Source of the DNA: Micromonospora gifhornensis
GTDB taxonomy: Bacteria > Actinomycetota > Actinomycetes > Mycobacteriales > Micromonosporaceae
NCBI RefSeq assembly: GCF_016863515.1
Contig: NZ_BOPA01000034.1
Location: 1-64,000, forward strand
DNA: 64,000 bases
Direction of reading: 5' to 3'
Shown: in pieces, positions 51,633-61,345 of the stretch
Layout: every line of letters begins with the position of its first letter
Position numbering within the stretch: the stretch's first letter is position 1
Notes under the pieces: generated by a model
Told to the model about the DNA's origin: nothing
What the model saw: only the letters and a program-made list of their open reading frames with translations
Database searches by the model: none
Position numbers and translations under genes: made by a program

Positions 51633-54600
51633 GCAGCAGGGCGGCCTGACCGCCGCCGTGGGCGCGGGGGAGCCGGCGGCCCACTGCACCATCGTGTCCT
51701 TCGTGTCGCCCACCAGCGGCAACTCCGGGCGCAGCAGCGCGGTGGCCAACATCGCCTGGATCCTGGCCTCGAACGGCAAGCGGGTCCTCGCGGTCGACTG
51801 GTGCACCAAGACCCCCCGGGTCTACGACTACCTGCGTTCCTTCCGGGTCGACGCCCTCGTCAGCGCCGGGGTGCTCGGCGCGGAGCTGGCCGCGTTGACC
51901 AGTCCGCACCCGGACGCGCCGGCCCACCGCACCTCGGCGCTGAGTGGCCCGTCCGCGCCGGAGCAGGGCCTCCTCTACCGGTACGCCATCCCCGGCACGA
52001 GCTTCGGTTTCGCCCTGGTCGGGGTGAGCCTGGAGGTCGACGGCCTGCCCAAGGTCGACCCGGTACAGACCCGGCTGCTGCTGCGTCGGGCCGGCTACGA
52101 CTACGTCCTGATCGACACCCCGGTGGATCTCACCATGCCGGGGGTCAGCTACGCCGCCATGCTCAGCGACGTCGCGGTGGTCTCGATCCCGCCTCGCCGT
52201 CCCGCCGTGCAACAGGCCGCCGACCTCGCCGAGCAGTTGCATCGGCAGGCCACCGGCGGCATCCGCATCCTCGCCGCTCCCACCCTGCGCGACGTCAGCC
52301 AACCGTGGTACGGCGAGGCCCGCGACCCGGTCCGCAAGGCGTTCGCGAAGCTGCTCGACGAGTCCGGCAACGCACCGAACTCCTCCGTCGAGATCGTGGA
52401 GGTGCCCGAGCCGACCTACGACACCTACGACGACGTGTTGGCGGTGCTGGCCGACAGCCCTGGCGACCAGAGCAGCCTGCTGTCGGCGTACGAACAGATG
52501 GCCTCCTGGATCAGCGGTGGCGCGGTGACCCGGGTGGCCGAGGTGCCCGAGCGGATCCGCCGCCGCTACCGCCGGGGTGTGTTGCTGGAACGGGCGGAGA
52601 GCGCGGACGAAATCCATGTGCTGTACGAGCCGCCCGAGCGGCCGTACGCCGACTGGATCGCAGGGCAGCTGCGACGGGCCGACGTCCACGTTCACCCGCA
52701 CGCCCTGCGCGGTGGCGCCGCACCGACGTTCGAGGCGGACGCCACCGTGCTGGCCCTGCTCTCCCCAGGGGTGGTCAAAGCGCTCGGTGTCGGCCTGACG
52801 GCCGGGCCCGGCACCGACATCGAGGTGTTCGGGGTACTGACCGGCGGTCAGCCACCGAAGCAACTGGATCCCAGCCGGATCATCGACCTGCGCGAGGTCG
52901 ACGCCGCCCGCGCCCAGCCTCTGCTGCTGAGCCAGTTGGGTCTCATCGCACCCACCCAACCCACCGGCGACCTGCGCTCGGCCCCGCGCTACCCGGCCGA
53001 GACAGAACGTCGTCTGCGCTCGAACCTGCCGACCCGCAACGGGTCCTTCGTCGGCCGCAGCGATTACCTGGAACGACTGCGCGACCAGCTGACCAACGGC
53101 GGCGGACCGGTGACTCTCAGTGGCGGGGCCGGCGTCGGCAAGAGCGAGATCGCCCGGGAGTTCGCCCACCGCTTCGCCTACGACTACGACGTGGTCTGGT
53201 GGATACCGGCACAGGACCGGGAGACGGTGCAGACAGCCCTGGGCGAGCTGGCTCAGGAGATCAACGTGGTGGACAGCGTCGGTGCGGCGGAGGCGGCCGT
53301 GGCCGCCCTGTCGGAGCCGAGGAGCACCATCGCCCGCTGGCTGTTGATCTACGACAACGCCGACGACGCCGAGGTGCTGGCCGGCCTGCTGCCCCGCCCC
53401 GGCACCGGGCACATCCTGTTCACCTCCCGCGACGACGGCTCCTCGAACCTGCCCTCCCCACTGGAAGTGGCGGCGTTCAGCGGCGACGAGAGCGTCACCA
53501 TGCTGCGCCGCATGCTCGGCATCAGCTCTGCCGACGCCCGGTCCATCGCTGCTGCGGTCGACCACCTGCCGTTGGCCCTGCGGCTGGCCACCGCCTGGAT
53601 CCGGGAGCGCACCCGGACGCTGGAACGCGAGGGCGTACCCAACCTGGTGGCGGTCAGCCGGTCCGTCGAGGAACTGCTGTCCAGCCTGCGCCAACCGGGG
53701 GTGGAGGAGCCGACCGAACGCATCCCCGGATCGCGTACCTCCACGGTCGCCCGGGTGCTGGACAACACCCTGGCCACCCTGCGGGACACCGAGTTCGGGG
53801 CGTTGGCCATCCGGGTGGCCGAGATCGCCGCGTTCCTCTCCCCGGAGGGCATCGGCCTACCACTGCTGCGCTCGACGCCGATGCTGGTCCAACTCGCCGC
53901 GGCAGCCGACACCGATCCGGAGGAGTTGCTGCTCGCCGCCGGAGAGATCGACCTGGTGCTGGCCGTGGGCGCGCGCTTCGCCCTGTTCGACATCGACTGG
54001 GGGCGGGGTGCGGCGCTGCGGATGCACCGGGCCATCCAGTTCCTGATCCGTGAGTCGATACCCGAGCCGCAGCGGAGCGAACGACACCGTCAGGTCCTGC
54101 ACGGACTGGCCGGCTACGCGCCGTCGGACCCGGAGGCCGACGACCGCCGCTACCTGCCGATCTTCGAGGAGCTGCAGCGTCATCTCGTGCCGTCCGGGGC
54201 ATTGACCGCCGACGACGCCCGGGTGCGACACTGGGTGGTCAAACAGGTCCGTTACCTGTTCTACTTCGGCGACAGTGACGCCTGGCAGTCCGCGGTACGC
54301 CTGGCGCAGCAGGCCTGTGACCAGTGGGCGGCCGGCGGTGACTTCGACCAGCTCACCATGCGCCTGTTCGTGCAGACCGCGAACCTGCACCGGGTGCTGG
54401 GCCGGCCGCAGGAGGCGCTGCGCCTCGACGAACAGGTGCTCAGCGAGCAACGCCGCCGCTACGGGCTGCGGCACTTCCGGACCCTCATCGCGGGCCGGGG
54501 CAGGGGCGGTGACCTGCGTGGCCTCGGCCGATTCGAGGACGCCCTGGTGGAGGACCAGGCCACCCTCGCCGGCTACCACGAAGTGCTCGGCGGCGACCAT

Positions 54601-55473
54601 CCGAACACCCGGATGGCGATCAACAACCTCGCCATCTCCTTCCAGCTGACCGGCGACGCTCGGGAAGCACTGCGCCTGGCTCACCAACTGTTCGACAGGT
54701 GGATGAGCCTGTTCGGCCCGGACGAGCCGGCGACCTGGCGAGCAGCATGCCTGGTCGGCACCCTCGAGCGGGAGGTCGGCGAGTACGAGCTGTCACTGGC
54801 CACCCTGCGGGGCACCCTGGAGCGGGTGCACGAGCTGCGGTCGTCCTCCCAACTTGACGAACTACAGGTCAACCGCAGCCTCGCGGTCACCGAGCGCCGT
54901 CTGGGGCTGACCCTTGCCGCGAAGAAGCGCAGCATCGAGACCTTTCGTGGCTACCGGGACCGCTTCGGCGAAGACCATCCGCTGACCCGTTCCAGCTTGC
55001 TCAGCATGGCCGTCGACTACTACCGGGCCGGAGACGCCGGGGCCGCCGTCGAACATGCCATGCGCTGTCTGCGGGGCTACGAGCGGACGCTGGAGACCGG
55101 TCACCCGTTCACCGCGGTCTGCTCGGTCAACCTCGGCATCTGCCACCGCGGCACCGGCGAGTACGACCATGCCATCCGCGACGGAGAGCGGGGCATGCGC
55201 ACCCTGCGGGCCCGGCTCGGCGACGCCCACCCGTGGACGCTGACCGCGGCGACGGCCCAGGCCGGTCACCTGGCCGCCCGCGGTGACCTGGCCGACGCCG
55301 TACGCCTGCAGCAGGAGACGCACCTGACCAGTCTGCGTTTCCTCGGCGGGCGGCACCCCTGCACCGGCGACGCCGCCGCCAACCTCGCCGCGATCGTCGC
55401 CCGGCGCGACGGCACGGACGACGGCGGTGTGGCGGCGTTGACCGACACCGACATCGACGTGCCGAGAAGCTGA
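51619..55473 (+). CDS. fxsT: FxsT: P-loop/TIR-like/NB-ARC protein with TPR repeats
   Basis: This 1284-residue multidomain protein belongs to the FxSxx-COOH system TPR family. An N-terminal MinD/ParA-like domain (residues about 20-280) has a degenerate P-loop, SPTSGNSGRSS, where relatives have a KGGTGRT-type loop. It is followed by a TIR-like region (about 320-410; IHVLYEPPERPYADWIAGQL), an NB-ARC ATPase with Walker A LSGGAGVGKSEIA (about 500) and GHILFTSRDD (about 595), and C-terminal TPRs (about 910-1270). The architecture is that of STAND-type signal proteins, which oligomerise when a trigger binds the repeats. ATG 51619 lies inside the precursor gene, so the two are coupled. It is probably the sensor or effector linked to the modified peptide. 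Confidence 0.87.
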   Translation: MATTEQQGGLTAAVGAGEPAAHCTIVSFVSPTSGNSGRSSAVANIAWILASNGKRVLAVDWCTKTPRVYDYLRSFRVDALVSAGVLGAELAALTSPHPDAPAHRTSALSGPSAPEQGLLYRYAIPGTSFGFALVGVSLEVDGLPKVDPVQTRLLLRRAGYDYVLIDTPVDLTMPGVSYAAMLSDVAVVSIPPRRPAVQQAADLAEQLHRQATGGIRILAAPTLRDVSQPWYGEARDPVRKAFAKLLDESGNAPNSSVEIVEVPEPTYDTYDDVLAVLADSPGDQSSLLSAYEQMASWISGGAVTRVAEVPERIRRRYRRGVLLERAESADEIHVLYEPPERPYADWIAGQLRRADVHVHPHALRGGAAPTFEADATVLALLSPGVVKALGVGLTAGPGTDIEVFGVLTGGQPPKQLDPSRIIDLREVDAARAQPLLLSQLGLIAPTQPTGDLRSAPRYPAETERRLRSNLPTRNGSFVGRSDYLERLRDQLTNGGGPVTLSGGAGVGKSEIAREFAHRFAYDYDVVWWIPAQDRETVQTALGELAQEINVVDSVGAAEAAVAALSEPRSTIARWLLIYDNADDAEVLAGLLPRPGTGHILFTSRDDGSSNLPSPLEVAAFSGDESVTMLRRMLGISSADARSIAAAVDHLPLALRLATAWIRERTRTLEREGVPNLVAVSRSVEELLSSLRQPGVEEPTERIPGSRTSTVARVLDNTLATLRDTEFGALAIRVAEIAAFLSPEGIGLPLLRSTPMLVQLAAAADTDPEELLLAAGEIDLVLAVGARFALFDIDWGRGAALRMHRAIQFLIRESIPEPQRSERHRQVLHGLAGYAPSDPEADDRRYLPIFEELQRHLVPSGALTADDARVRHWVVKQVRYLFYFGDSDAWQSAVRLAQQACDQWAAGGDFDQLTMRLFVQTANLHRVLGRPQEALRLDEQVLSEQRRRYGLRHFRTLIAGRGRGGDLRGLGRFEDALVEDQATLAGYHEVLGGDHPNTRMAINNLAISFQLTGDAREALRLAHQLFDRWMSLFGPDEPATWRAACLVGTLEREVGEYELSLATLRGTLERVHELRSSSQLDELQVNRSLAVTERRLGLTLAAKKRSIETFRGYRDRFGEDHPLTRSSLLSMAVDYYRAGDAGAAVEHAMRCLRGYERTLETGHPFTAVCSVNLGICHRGTGEYDHAIRDGERGMRTLRARLGDAHPWTLTAATAQAGHLAARGDLADAVRLQQETHLTSLRFLGGRHPCTGDAAANLAAIVARRDGTDDGGVAALTDTDIDVPRS

Positions 55474-55484
55474 GGAGTGACCAG

Positions 55485-56474
55485 GTGAGCGACCCGCAGC
55501 TGATCGATGCGGTGGTGGAGGAGTCCGCCGAGCAGGACGTGCCGGGGTTCCGGAAGAAGCGGAACCTGTGCCGACAGTTGCTCCTCGACGACCCGGCGGT
55601 CTACCACATCGCGCACTACACCGGCGGCGTGCTCGACTTCTCGCTGGACCTGCTGGCCCACATTTCCGCACCGGCCGGTCGACCCGACACCGACCCGACC
55701 CAGCGTCGTGAGGCGTACCGCCGGGTGGGCGCCCAGCTGGTGTACCGGGCCGCCGAACTCAGCCGCCGGGTCTGGCACCTGCAGTGTGGCGGGCTGGTGC
55801 GGCTGGCCGCGCAGACCCGGGTCGACTACGTCTTCTGCAACACCACAGTCGGCGGGGAACACGTGGTGGGGTTCGCGCGCACCGCCCCGGCCACCGACTC
55901 CGTGGTCGACCCGGCGGCGGCCAGTCAGATCGACCAGAGGGCTGCGAAACTCGCCACCGACCTGCGCGGTCTGGTCCGACAGCCGTCACAGAATCCCGGC
56001 GGCTGGCAGACCGAGGCGTACGACCCGTCGTCCTCGGACGGCGACATCACGTCCCACCTGACCGAGGTCGGCGACAGCGAGGCGATCCTCACCCGGGCAC
56101 TGCGCCCCTCGGGCCTGCACTACCTCAGTCATCACCGGCTGGGGGAGCAGGTCACGGCGGTCGACATCCTGGCGCACCCGGATCTCGAACAGTTCTTCAA
56201 CCGGGGTGCCACCGTGGTCGACAGGCGTATCGGCTACCAGCGGTTGGCCCGGGACCTGTCCCTGCTGGCGCTCCAGGTCAGCCGGGACCTCCGCCGGGCG
56301 ATCACGGGCGAGGTCGAGCGGTTGGTGCTCGACCTGGAGATCGGTGCCGTCTACTACTACCTTCTCGCGCCGGACGAGTACCTCTTCGGGGTGTGTCTCG
56401 ACCAGGACTGGGTCAGCCACGCCGACCAGGCCATCTGGAAGGTGGGTGGGGAACTGTCCCGCACCCGGCCCTAG
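55485..56474 (+). CDS. Conserved-looking protein of unknown function in the Fxs locus
   Basis: This 329-residue soluble protein starts at GTG 55485, 11 nt after fxsT, with GAGGAG a few bases upstream, so it is cotranscribed. The N-terminal half is helical (LIDAVVEESAEQDVPGFRKK). The C-terminal part ends in an alternating hydrophobic segment (YYYLLAPDEYLFGVCLDQDW). Single cysteines are scattered and do not form a metal site. I do not recognise the family. Its position between fxsT and the AAA ATPase suggests a role in the same signalling system. Confidence 0.75.
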   Translation: MSDPQLIDAVVEESAEQDVPGFRKKRNLCRQLLLDDPAVYHIAHYTGGVLDFSLDLLAHISAPAGRPDTDPTQRREAYRRVGAQLVYRAAELSRRVWHLQCGGLVRLAAQTRVDYVFCNTTVGGEHVVGFARTAPATDSVVDPAAASQIDQRAAKLATDLRGLVRQPSQNPGGWQTEAYDPSSSDGDITSHLTEVGDSEAILTRALRPSGLHYLSHHRLGEQVTAVDILAHPDLEQFFNRGATVVDRRIGYQRLARDLSLLALQVSRDLRRAITGEVERLVLDLEIGAVYYYLLAPDEYLFGVCLDQDWVSHADQAIWKVGGELSRTRP

Positions 56475-56543
56475 CACCTCACACGCTGGCCGGGGCCCCG
56501 CAGATCCGGGCGGAACCCGCACGTCCACCTGCGGAACCGCCGG

Positions 56544-58715
56544 TCAGCTGTCGATCACCTGTCGGCGTACCTGGCCACTGAGCCCGTCGAACATCGACCG
56601 CGCCTCCGACCAGCTCAGCGACCGGTCGACCGGCTCGGCCGGGGTGCCGCCGTCAGGCAGGGCCAGGTCGTCGAGCAGGTCCAGTTGGAACAGCGGCAGG
56701 TATTCGGCGATCCCGTCGTAGGTCTCACAGAGCCGGTCCAGCCGTTGCAGGTCGGCCGGATGGGGGGCGTGACGGTGGTTGACGTACCACTGCTCGACGC
56801 CTTCGCGGAACGCCTCGATCAGCCGGCGCAGCACCAGGGCGGTGCCCAGCGCCCGCTGCACGTCACGCGAACGCAGGCCCGAGCGCAGCAGCGGCGCCGC
56901 CTCACCGGACCGGCGGGCGGGCTCCGGTCGGGACGGGGTGAACGCGTCACGCAGGTGGCGTTCGAAGCCGGTGAGCTGGTCCAGCGCCTGCACCGCCTCG
57001 ACGAAGACCCGGGCCACCCGGCCCGGCAGGGCAGTGGCGAGCCCGGTCTCGGCCTGGTGCGTCGACGACACGGTGTCGCGTCGGGTCGATGCCCGCGCAT
57101 CCGGGCGCAGGTCGCCCCGGATCTCGTCCAGCTGGTACGACAGCCGTTCCAGCGAGCGCTGGGCGTTTGTCTGTTGACGCTGGATCCGCTCGACCCGCTG
57201 CCGTACCGAGGTCAACGCGTCCGCGCCGAGGGTCTGCTCCAGCCGACGCATCGACGCCTTGACGCTGCCGGACAGGTCTTCGGCGAAGGTCTGCGGATCA
57301 TGGACGATCGGTTCCACACTGAACGTCTCGGTGAGGTCCGCGGCGAACTCCGCCGGCAGATGCCCGACGACGACCAGGATCACCTCGCTGTCCGGCACGG
57401 CCGTCCGGATCGCCACCACCCGACGGTTGAGCTCGTCGACCTCCTCGGCCTTGAGCACCGACTCGGTCAGCAGCACGCAGCAGCCGCCGCCCTGCTCGTC
57501 CAGCGGCACCCAGAAGTCGACCGGCAGGTCCCGCAGCGAACCGATCAGGTGGTCCCGCTGGTACGACCAGCCCTCCTGGGTCAGCACCCGCCGCACGTCG
57601 GCGGCGACGTCCTGCCGGCTGGCCAGATCGAACTGGACCCGTACCGCCTCCCGGACCATGCGGTGGGTGACCTGCGTGCCGTCCTGCATCGCCCGCTGGT
57701 AGAGGTGGTAGCACAGCCGGATCAGTCGACGCGGCACCCCGTCGGTCAGGTTGGTCAGGTATTCGGTGGTCTCCACCGTGAAGGGCGCCAGTCTGGCCTG
57801 GCCGAAGGCCCGCAGCTGACTCTGCCGGATGAAGTCGCGGACGTCCTGCGCGGTGAGCGCGGACATCCGCACGATCGGCCCGATCCGCTGGCGCACCTGC
57901 GGGGTCAGCAGGTGCAGCAACTCGGGCAGCCCGGCGATCACCAGCAGCGCGCCCGCCGAGGTGAAGACGCCGATCAGACGGGAGAACCGGGCCGACGTCT
58001 CGTCGCCCGGCCGTCCGGCGGTGGACAGGATCTTGTCCAGTTCGTCAAGCACCAGGACATAGCGGTCGTGTCGGCGCGCGAGCAGCAGCGCCAGCACGCC
58101 CATCGTCTCCACCGCGCCGGACTCCACATCCGTACGCGCGGTGACGCCGGCGCTGACAAGTGCCGGCCCCGGCGGGTAACCCATCAGCCAGTCCCAGGCC
58201 GCCGCCTCGGTGGCCGGATCGACAAGCATCGCCAGCACCGTGCCGACGGAGTGGTCGGCGGTGACCTCGGCCAGTTCGACCCGCAGCCGCTCGGCGAGCA
58301 GCTGCGTACGCTCACCGGCTGTTGTCGGTACGTCGGCCGACTCCGCTCGGTAGTCGTCGACCAGGGCGCGTACCGCCTCACGGGACAGTCGACCCAGGAA
58401 CCGTCGGCTCAGCGACAGGAAGGTGTCGGCGGGCGCGTCGAGGTACACGGCCTGCACCGTCCCGGTGGTGCCGCGCCGGGCGTGGGCCAGCAACTCGGCC
58501 GCGAGGTGTGTCTTGCCGGTGCCGTAGTCACCCACCACCGCCACCGTCCCACCGTTACCGGTGGTCAGGTAGTTGTCCAGGTGGGCGAGGGCGTCGCGGA
58601 TGGCCACCGTGACCACGGTGGTGGCGAGCGCACCGCCCTCGGTCACTCGGGCCACTGCCGTCGGGGAGAACGGATTGACCGGGTCGACCGCCGGCGGATC
58701 CTCGATTGCGTCCAT
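56544..58715 (-). CDS. ORC1/CDC6-like AAA ATPase
   Basis: This 723-residue protein has a complete N-terminal AAA+ domain: Walker A VVGDYGTGKTHLAAE (about residues 58-72), Walker B YVLVLDELDKIL (about 222-233), and sensor 1 near VIAGLPELLHLL. A winged-helix-like segment follows, then coiled coil (about 490-560) and a variable C-terminal region. It resembles ORC/CDC6-like or STAND-type ATPases that act as DNA or signal switches. ATG 58715 has GGAGG 9 nt upstream and was preferred to an upstream frame start. It is convergent with the unknown gene at 55485 and divergent from the TrkA-RyR gene. Confidence 0.82.
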   Translation of the reverse strand: MDAIEDPPAVDPVNPFSPTAVARVTEGGALATTVVTVAIRDALAHLDNYLTTGNGGTVAVVGDYGTGKTHLAAELLAHARRGTTGTVQAVYLDAPADTFLSLSRRFLGRLSREAVRALVDDYRAESADVPTTAGERTQLLAERLRVELAEVTADHSVGTVLAMLVDPATEAAAWDWLMGYPPGPALVSAGVTARTDVESGAVETMGVLALLLARRHDRYVLVLDELDKILSTAGRPGDETSARFSRLIGVFTSAGALLVIAGLPELLHLLTPQVRQRIGPIVRMSALTAQDVRDFIRQSQLRAFGQARLAPFTVETTEYLTNLTDGVPRRLIRLCYHLYQRAMQDGTQVTHRMVREAVRVQFDLASRQDVAADVRRVLTQEGWSYQRDHLIGSLRDLPVDFWVPLDEQGGGCCVLLTESVLKAEEVDELNRRVVAIRTAVPDSEVILVVVGHLPAEFAADLTETFSVEPIVHDPQTFAEDLSGSVKASMRRLEQTLGADALTSVRQRVERIQRQQTNAQRSLERLSYQLDEIRGDLRPDARASTRRDTVSSTHQAETGLATALPGRVARVFVEAVQALDQLTGFERHLRDAFTPSRPEPARRSGEAAPLLRSGLRSRDVQRALGTALVLRRLIEAFREGVEQWYVNHRHAPHPADLQRLDRLCETYDGIAEYLPLFQLDLLDDLALPDGGTPAEPVDRSLSWSEARSMFDGLSGQVRRQVIDS

Positions 58716-59029
58716 TGCCCTGATCCTCCGGTAGCTCTGCTCTGGGCACCAGGCAGTCTCACGCCGGAGGTCGGATTTCCCCGTACACCGCCACCGGAAC
58801 GTCCTCAAATCGTAGCCCTCGGTAGCCATCCAGGCGGACCCTCGAACGAGCTCAGAACGGGCTCACCTGCAAAAAAGAGCCGATCGGCGGGTCTGCCGAA
58901 CGCTCTGGCGATCGACTACGTCAAATACCATTGGCCCATGGGCTCAGTCCGCTGGTCGGGATGCCGACCGTGGCCGCCCCACCCCACCGGTTCCGGCACG
59001 TACGGCCCTCCTGAGGAGGGCACCCTGCG
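58716..59029. other. Divergent intergenic region (AAA ATPase / TrkA-RyR)
   Basis: These 314 bases should contain promoters for both divergent genes. The stretch around 58868-58930 is relatively AT-rich (an A6 run near 58871 and CAAATACCAT near 58922) and is the likeliest promoter zone. I see no convincing palindrome, small RNA or extra gene. Confidence 0.45.
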
Positions 59030-60832
59030 ATGACGTACCCGTCCGCCGGTTTCGCCCGCCCCTCCGCCTGGTGGCTGCGGGTCGTGTTCGGAATCATCGG
59101 CGTGGTCGCCCTGGTCCTCGGCGGGATCGGGTTCGACCGGCTGCGCACAGAACGCCCGGACACCATCCACGATTCCTACGACGTGCTCTACTACACGCTG
59201 CAACTGTTCGTCCTCAGTGCCGAGCCCTTCGAGAACTCCGGCCCCTACCCGTGGCAGTTGCAGGTGGCCCGCTTCATCGCCCCGCTGTTCACCCTGCTCG
59301 CCGTCGCCGAGGCGGCCCGGCTGCTGCTGGCCGCCGAGATCCGCCGGCTGCGGGCCCGCCGGGCCAGCGGGCACGCCCTGGTCTGCGGTGACTCCCAGTT
59401 CGCCCACATGCTCGCCGACCGGCTCTACGCCGACGGTGAGCGGGTGGTCGTGGTGCGCTCCGAAGCGTTCGGGCCGCTGGAATACCGCCGACGCCGCTAC
59501 CTCGGGGTGATCGGCGACCCCACGAGCGTCGAGGTGCTGCGCGGCGCCGGTCTGCCCCGGGCACACACCATCTACGCCTGCACCGACGACGACGACCTCA
59601 ACCACGCGATCGCCAACGCCGCCAGCCGGCTGATCCAGGACCGGCGCAACCCGCCCCGGGTCTACGTCCAGGTCCACGATCCGGAAATGTGCCTGTCGTT
59701 GCAGGCCCGGCGGCTCGGTGCCGCCGGTTCCAGCCGGCTGCGACTGGACTACTTCCACGTCGACGACATCGCCGCCCGGGCGCTGCACCGACACCATCCG
59801 CTGCGTCCGACCCGGGACCGCACCGCCACGGTCCTCATCGCCGGCAACGGCAGCTTCCGTCGCGCCCTGCTGGTGGAGACGGCCCGGCACTGGCGGGCCC
59901 AGCACACCCGCTCGAACCTGGCCGCCGCGCCGCTGCGGGTGGACCTGGTGGCCCCGGACGCCCGCGCCGAGTTCGCGCTCGTGGCCGCCCGCTACCCGTT
60001 CCTGCGGACCGTCTGCCAGGTGTCGACGTACGACCGGGAGGTCGACGAGCTGACCGGATTGGCCCAGTTCACCGCCGGCGGCTACGACCGCATCTACATC
60101 TGCCTGCCGGACGAGGACAGCGGCCTGCAGTTCGCACTCGACACTCCCGCGCTCTGGCAGGGCACCCGCAGCACCGTCTTCGTGCCGGTCTACCGGCAGG
60201 CCGCGCTCGCTGCCGCCTTCCACGGCGACTCCCGGCACGACCTGCTCGACGAGGTGCACGGCAAACTGTGCCTCTACCCGGTGCTCACCCACGCCTGCGA
60301 GGCCGAACTCATCGCCGAGGACCTCACCGAACGACTGGCCCAGCAGATCCACGAGCGCTACCTGCACGCCCGGCAGCGGGCCGGCGTACGCCTCGGCGAC
60401 GCCCCCGCGATGGTGCACTGGTCCCGGCTGCCCGAGTCGCTGCGCCGCGCCAACCGCAGCCACGTCCAGGACATCGCCGCCAAGCTGCTCAACCTCGGCT
60501 GCGTCGTCGCGCCCCGGCACGGACACACAGGCGACGCCTCGGCCGCCGGGCAGGCCATCGCCGAACGCGTGGAACAGTTGGCGCGTCTCGAACACGAACG
60601 GTGGTGCCAGGAACGGCGCACGGAAGGCTGGACGTACGGTGAGCCCCGTGACGATCTGCGCCAACGGCATCCCGAACTTCGACCGTGGGACGAGTTGAGC
60701 CCCGCCGTGCAGGAACAGAACCGCGAGGAGATCCGGGCCCTGCCGGATGTGCTGTCCGACAGTGGATTCGAGCTGATCCGGCTGACCACTCCGGTGCCCG
60801 CCCCACGGCCGGGAGCAGCCGATGGCCGGTGA
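59030..60832 (+). CDS. Membrane TrkA-type NAD-binding protein with C-terminal RyR domain
   Basis: This 600-residue protein has two membrane segments (residues about 14-35 and 83-103) bracketing a pore-like stretch LYYTLQLFVLSAEPF that lacks the potassium selectivity signature. Two Rossmann/TrkA-N-like domains follow (HALVCGDSQFAHMLADRL, about 116; VLIAGNGSFRRALL, about 268). A RyR domain comes near the C-terminus (LARLEHERWCQERRTEGWTY, about 523-542). RyR domains in bacteria are predicted sensors of nucleotide signals, often fused to channels or effectors. An ion-leak effector gated by a nucleotide is a reasonable hypothesis. ATG 59030; the stop overlaps the SLOG gene by 11 nt. Confidence 0.85.
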   Translation: MTYPSAGFARPSAWWLRVVFGIIGVVALVLGGIGFDRLRTERPDTIHDSYDVLYYTLQLFVLSAEPFENSGPYPWQLQVARFIAPLFTLLAVAEAARLLLAAEIRRLRARRASGHALVCGDSQFAHMLADRLYADGERVVVVRSEAFGPLEYRRRRYLGVIGDPTSVEVLRGAGLPRAHTIYACTDDDDLNHAIANAASRLIQDRRNPPRVYVQVHDPEMCLSLQARRLGAAGSSRLRLDYFHVDDIAARALHRHHPLRPTRDRTATVLIAGNGSFRRALLVETARHWRAQHTRSNLAAAPLRVDLVAPDARAEFALVAARYPFLRTVCQVSTYDREVDELTGLAQFTAGGYDRIYICLPDEDSGLQFALDTPALWQGTRSTVFVPVYRQAALAAAFHGDSRHDLLDEVHGKLCLYPVLTHACEAELIAEDLTERLAQQIHERYLHARQRAGVRLGDAPAMVHWSRLPESLRRANRSHVQDIAAKLLNLGCVVAPRHGHTGDASAAGQAIAERVEQLARLEHERWCQERRTEGWTYGEPRDDLRQRHPELRPWDELSPAVQEQNREEIRALPDVLSDSGFELIRLTTPVPAPRPGAADGR

Positions 60833-61319
60833 GCACGGCCCGCTGCGCGTCGGCGTCGCGGGCCACATCCACCTGACCCCCGGCAGCGTACGGCCGATCG
60901 CCGACGCGCTGCGGGCCGAACTGCACCGGCTCAGCGACCGGCCGGTGCACGGCGTCACCTGCCTGGCCGACGGCACCGACCAGATCTTCGCGCGGGTGGT
61001 CCTGGCCACCGGCGGCACGTACGAGGTGATCCTGCCCGCCGCCGACTACCGGGACACGATCACCGCCGCCCGCCGCGCCGAGTTCGACGAACTGCTGGCG
61101 CGGGCCAGCACGGTCATCCACACCGGGCACCAGCACTCCGGCACCGCCGCCTACCTGGCCGCCAACCAGGAACTGTTGAGTCGGGTGCAGTGTCTGGTGG
61201 CGGTCTGGGACGGCTCACCGGGCTGCCACGCGGCCGCCACGGACCGGACCGTCGCCGCAGCCCGGCAGCGCGGCATCCCCACCACCGTCCTGTGGCCCGC
61301 CCAGGCCCGCCGCGCCTGA
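60822..61319 (+). CDS. SLOG-like Rossmannoid nucleotide-binding protein
   Basis: This 165-residue protein starts RVGVAGHIHLTPGSVRPIAD and contains LADGTDQIFARVVLATGG and CLVAVWDGSPG. This is the GxTGH...GxADG...WDG layout of SLOG/DprA-like domains predicted to bind or make nucleotide-derived ligands. It overlaps the TrkA-RyR gene by 11 nt, so the two act together: SLOG as the ligand-handling part and RyR as the sensor is the simplest reading. No signal peptide or membrane segment is present. Confidence 0.78.
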   Translation: MAGEHGPLRVGVAGHIHLTPGSVRPIADALRAELHRLSDRPVHGVTCLADGTDQIFARVVLATGGTYEVILPAADYRDTITAARRAEFDELLARASTVIHTGHQHSGTAAYLAANQELLSRVQCLVAVWDGSPGCHAAATDRTVAAARQRGIPTTVLWPAQARRA

Positions 61320-61345
61320 CCGCCGTCAGGATTCCGCAACGCTGC

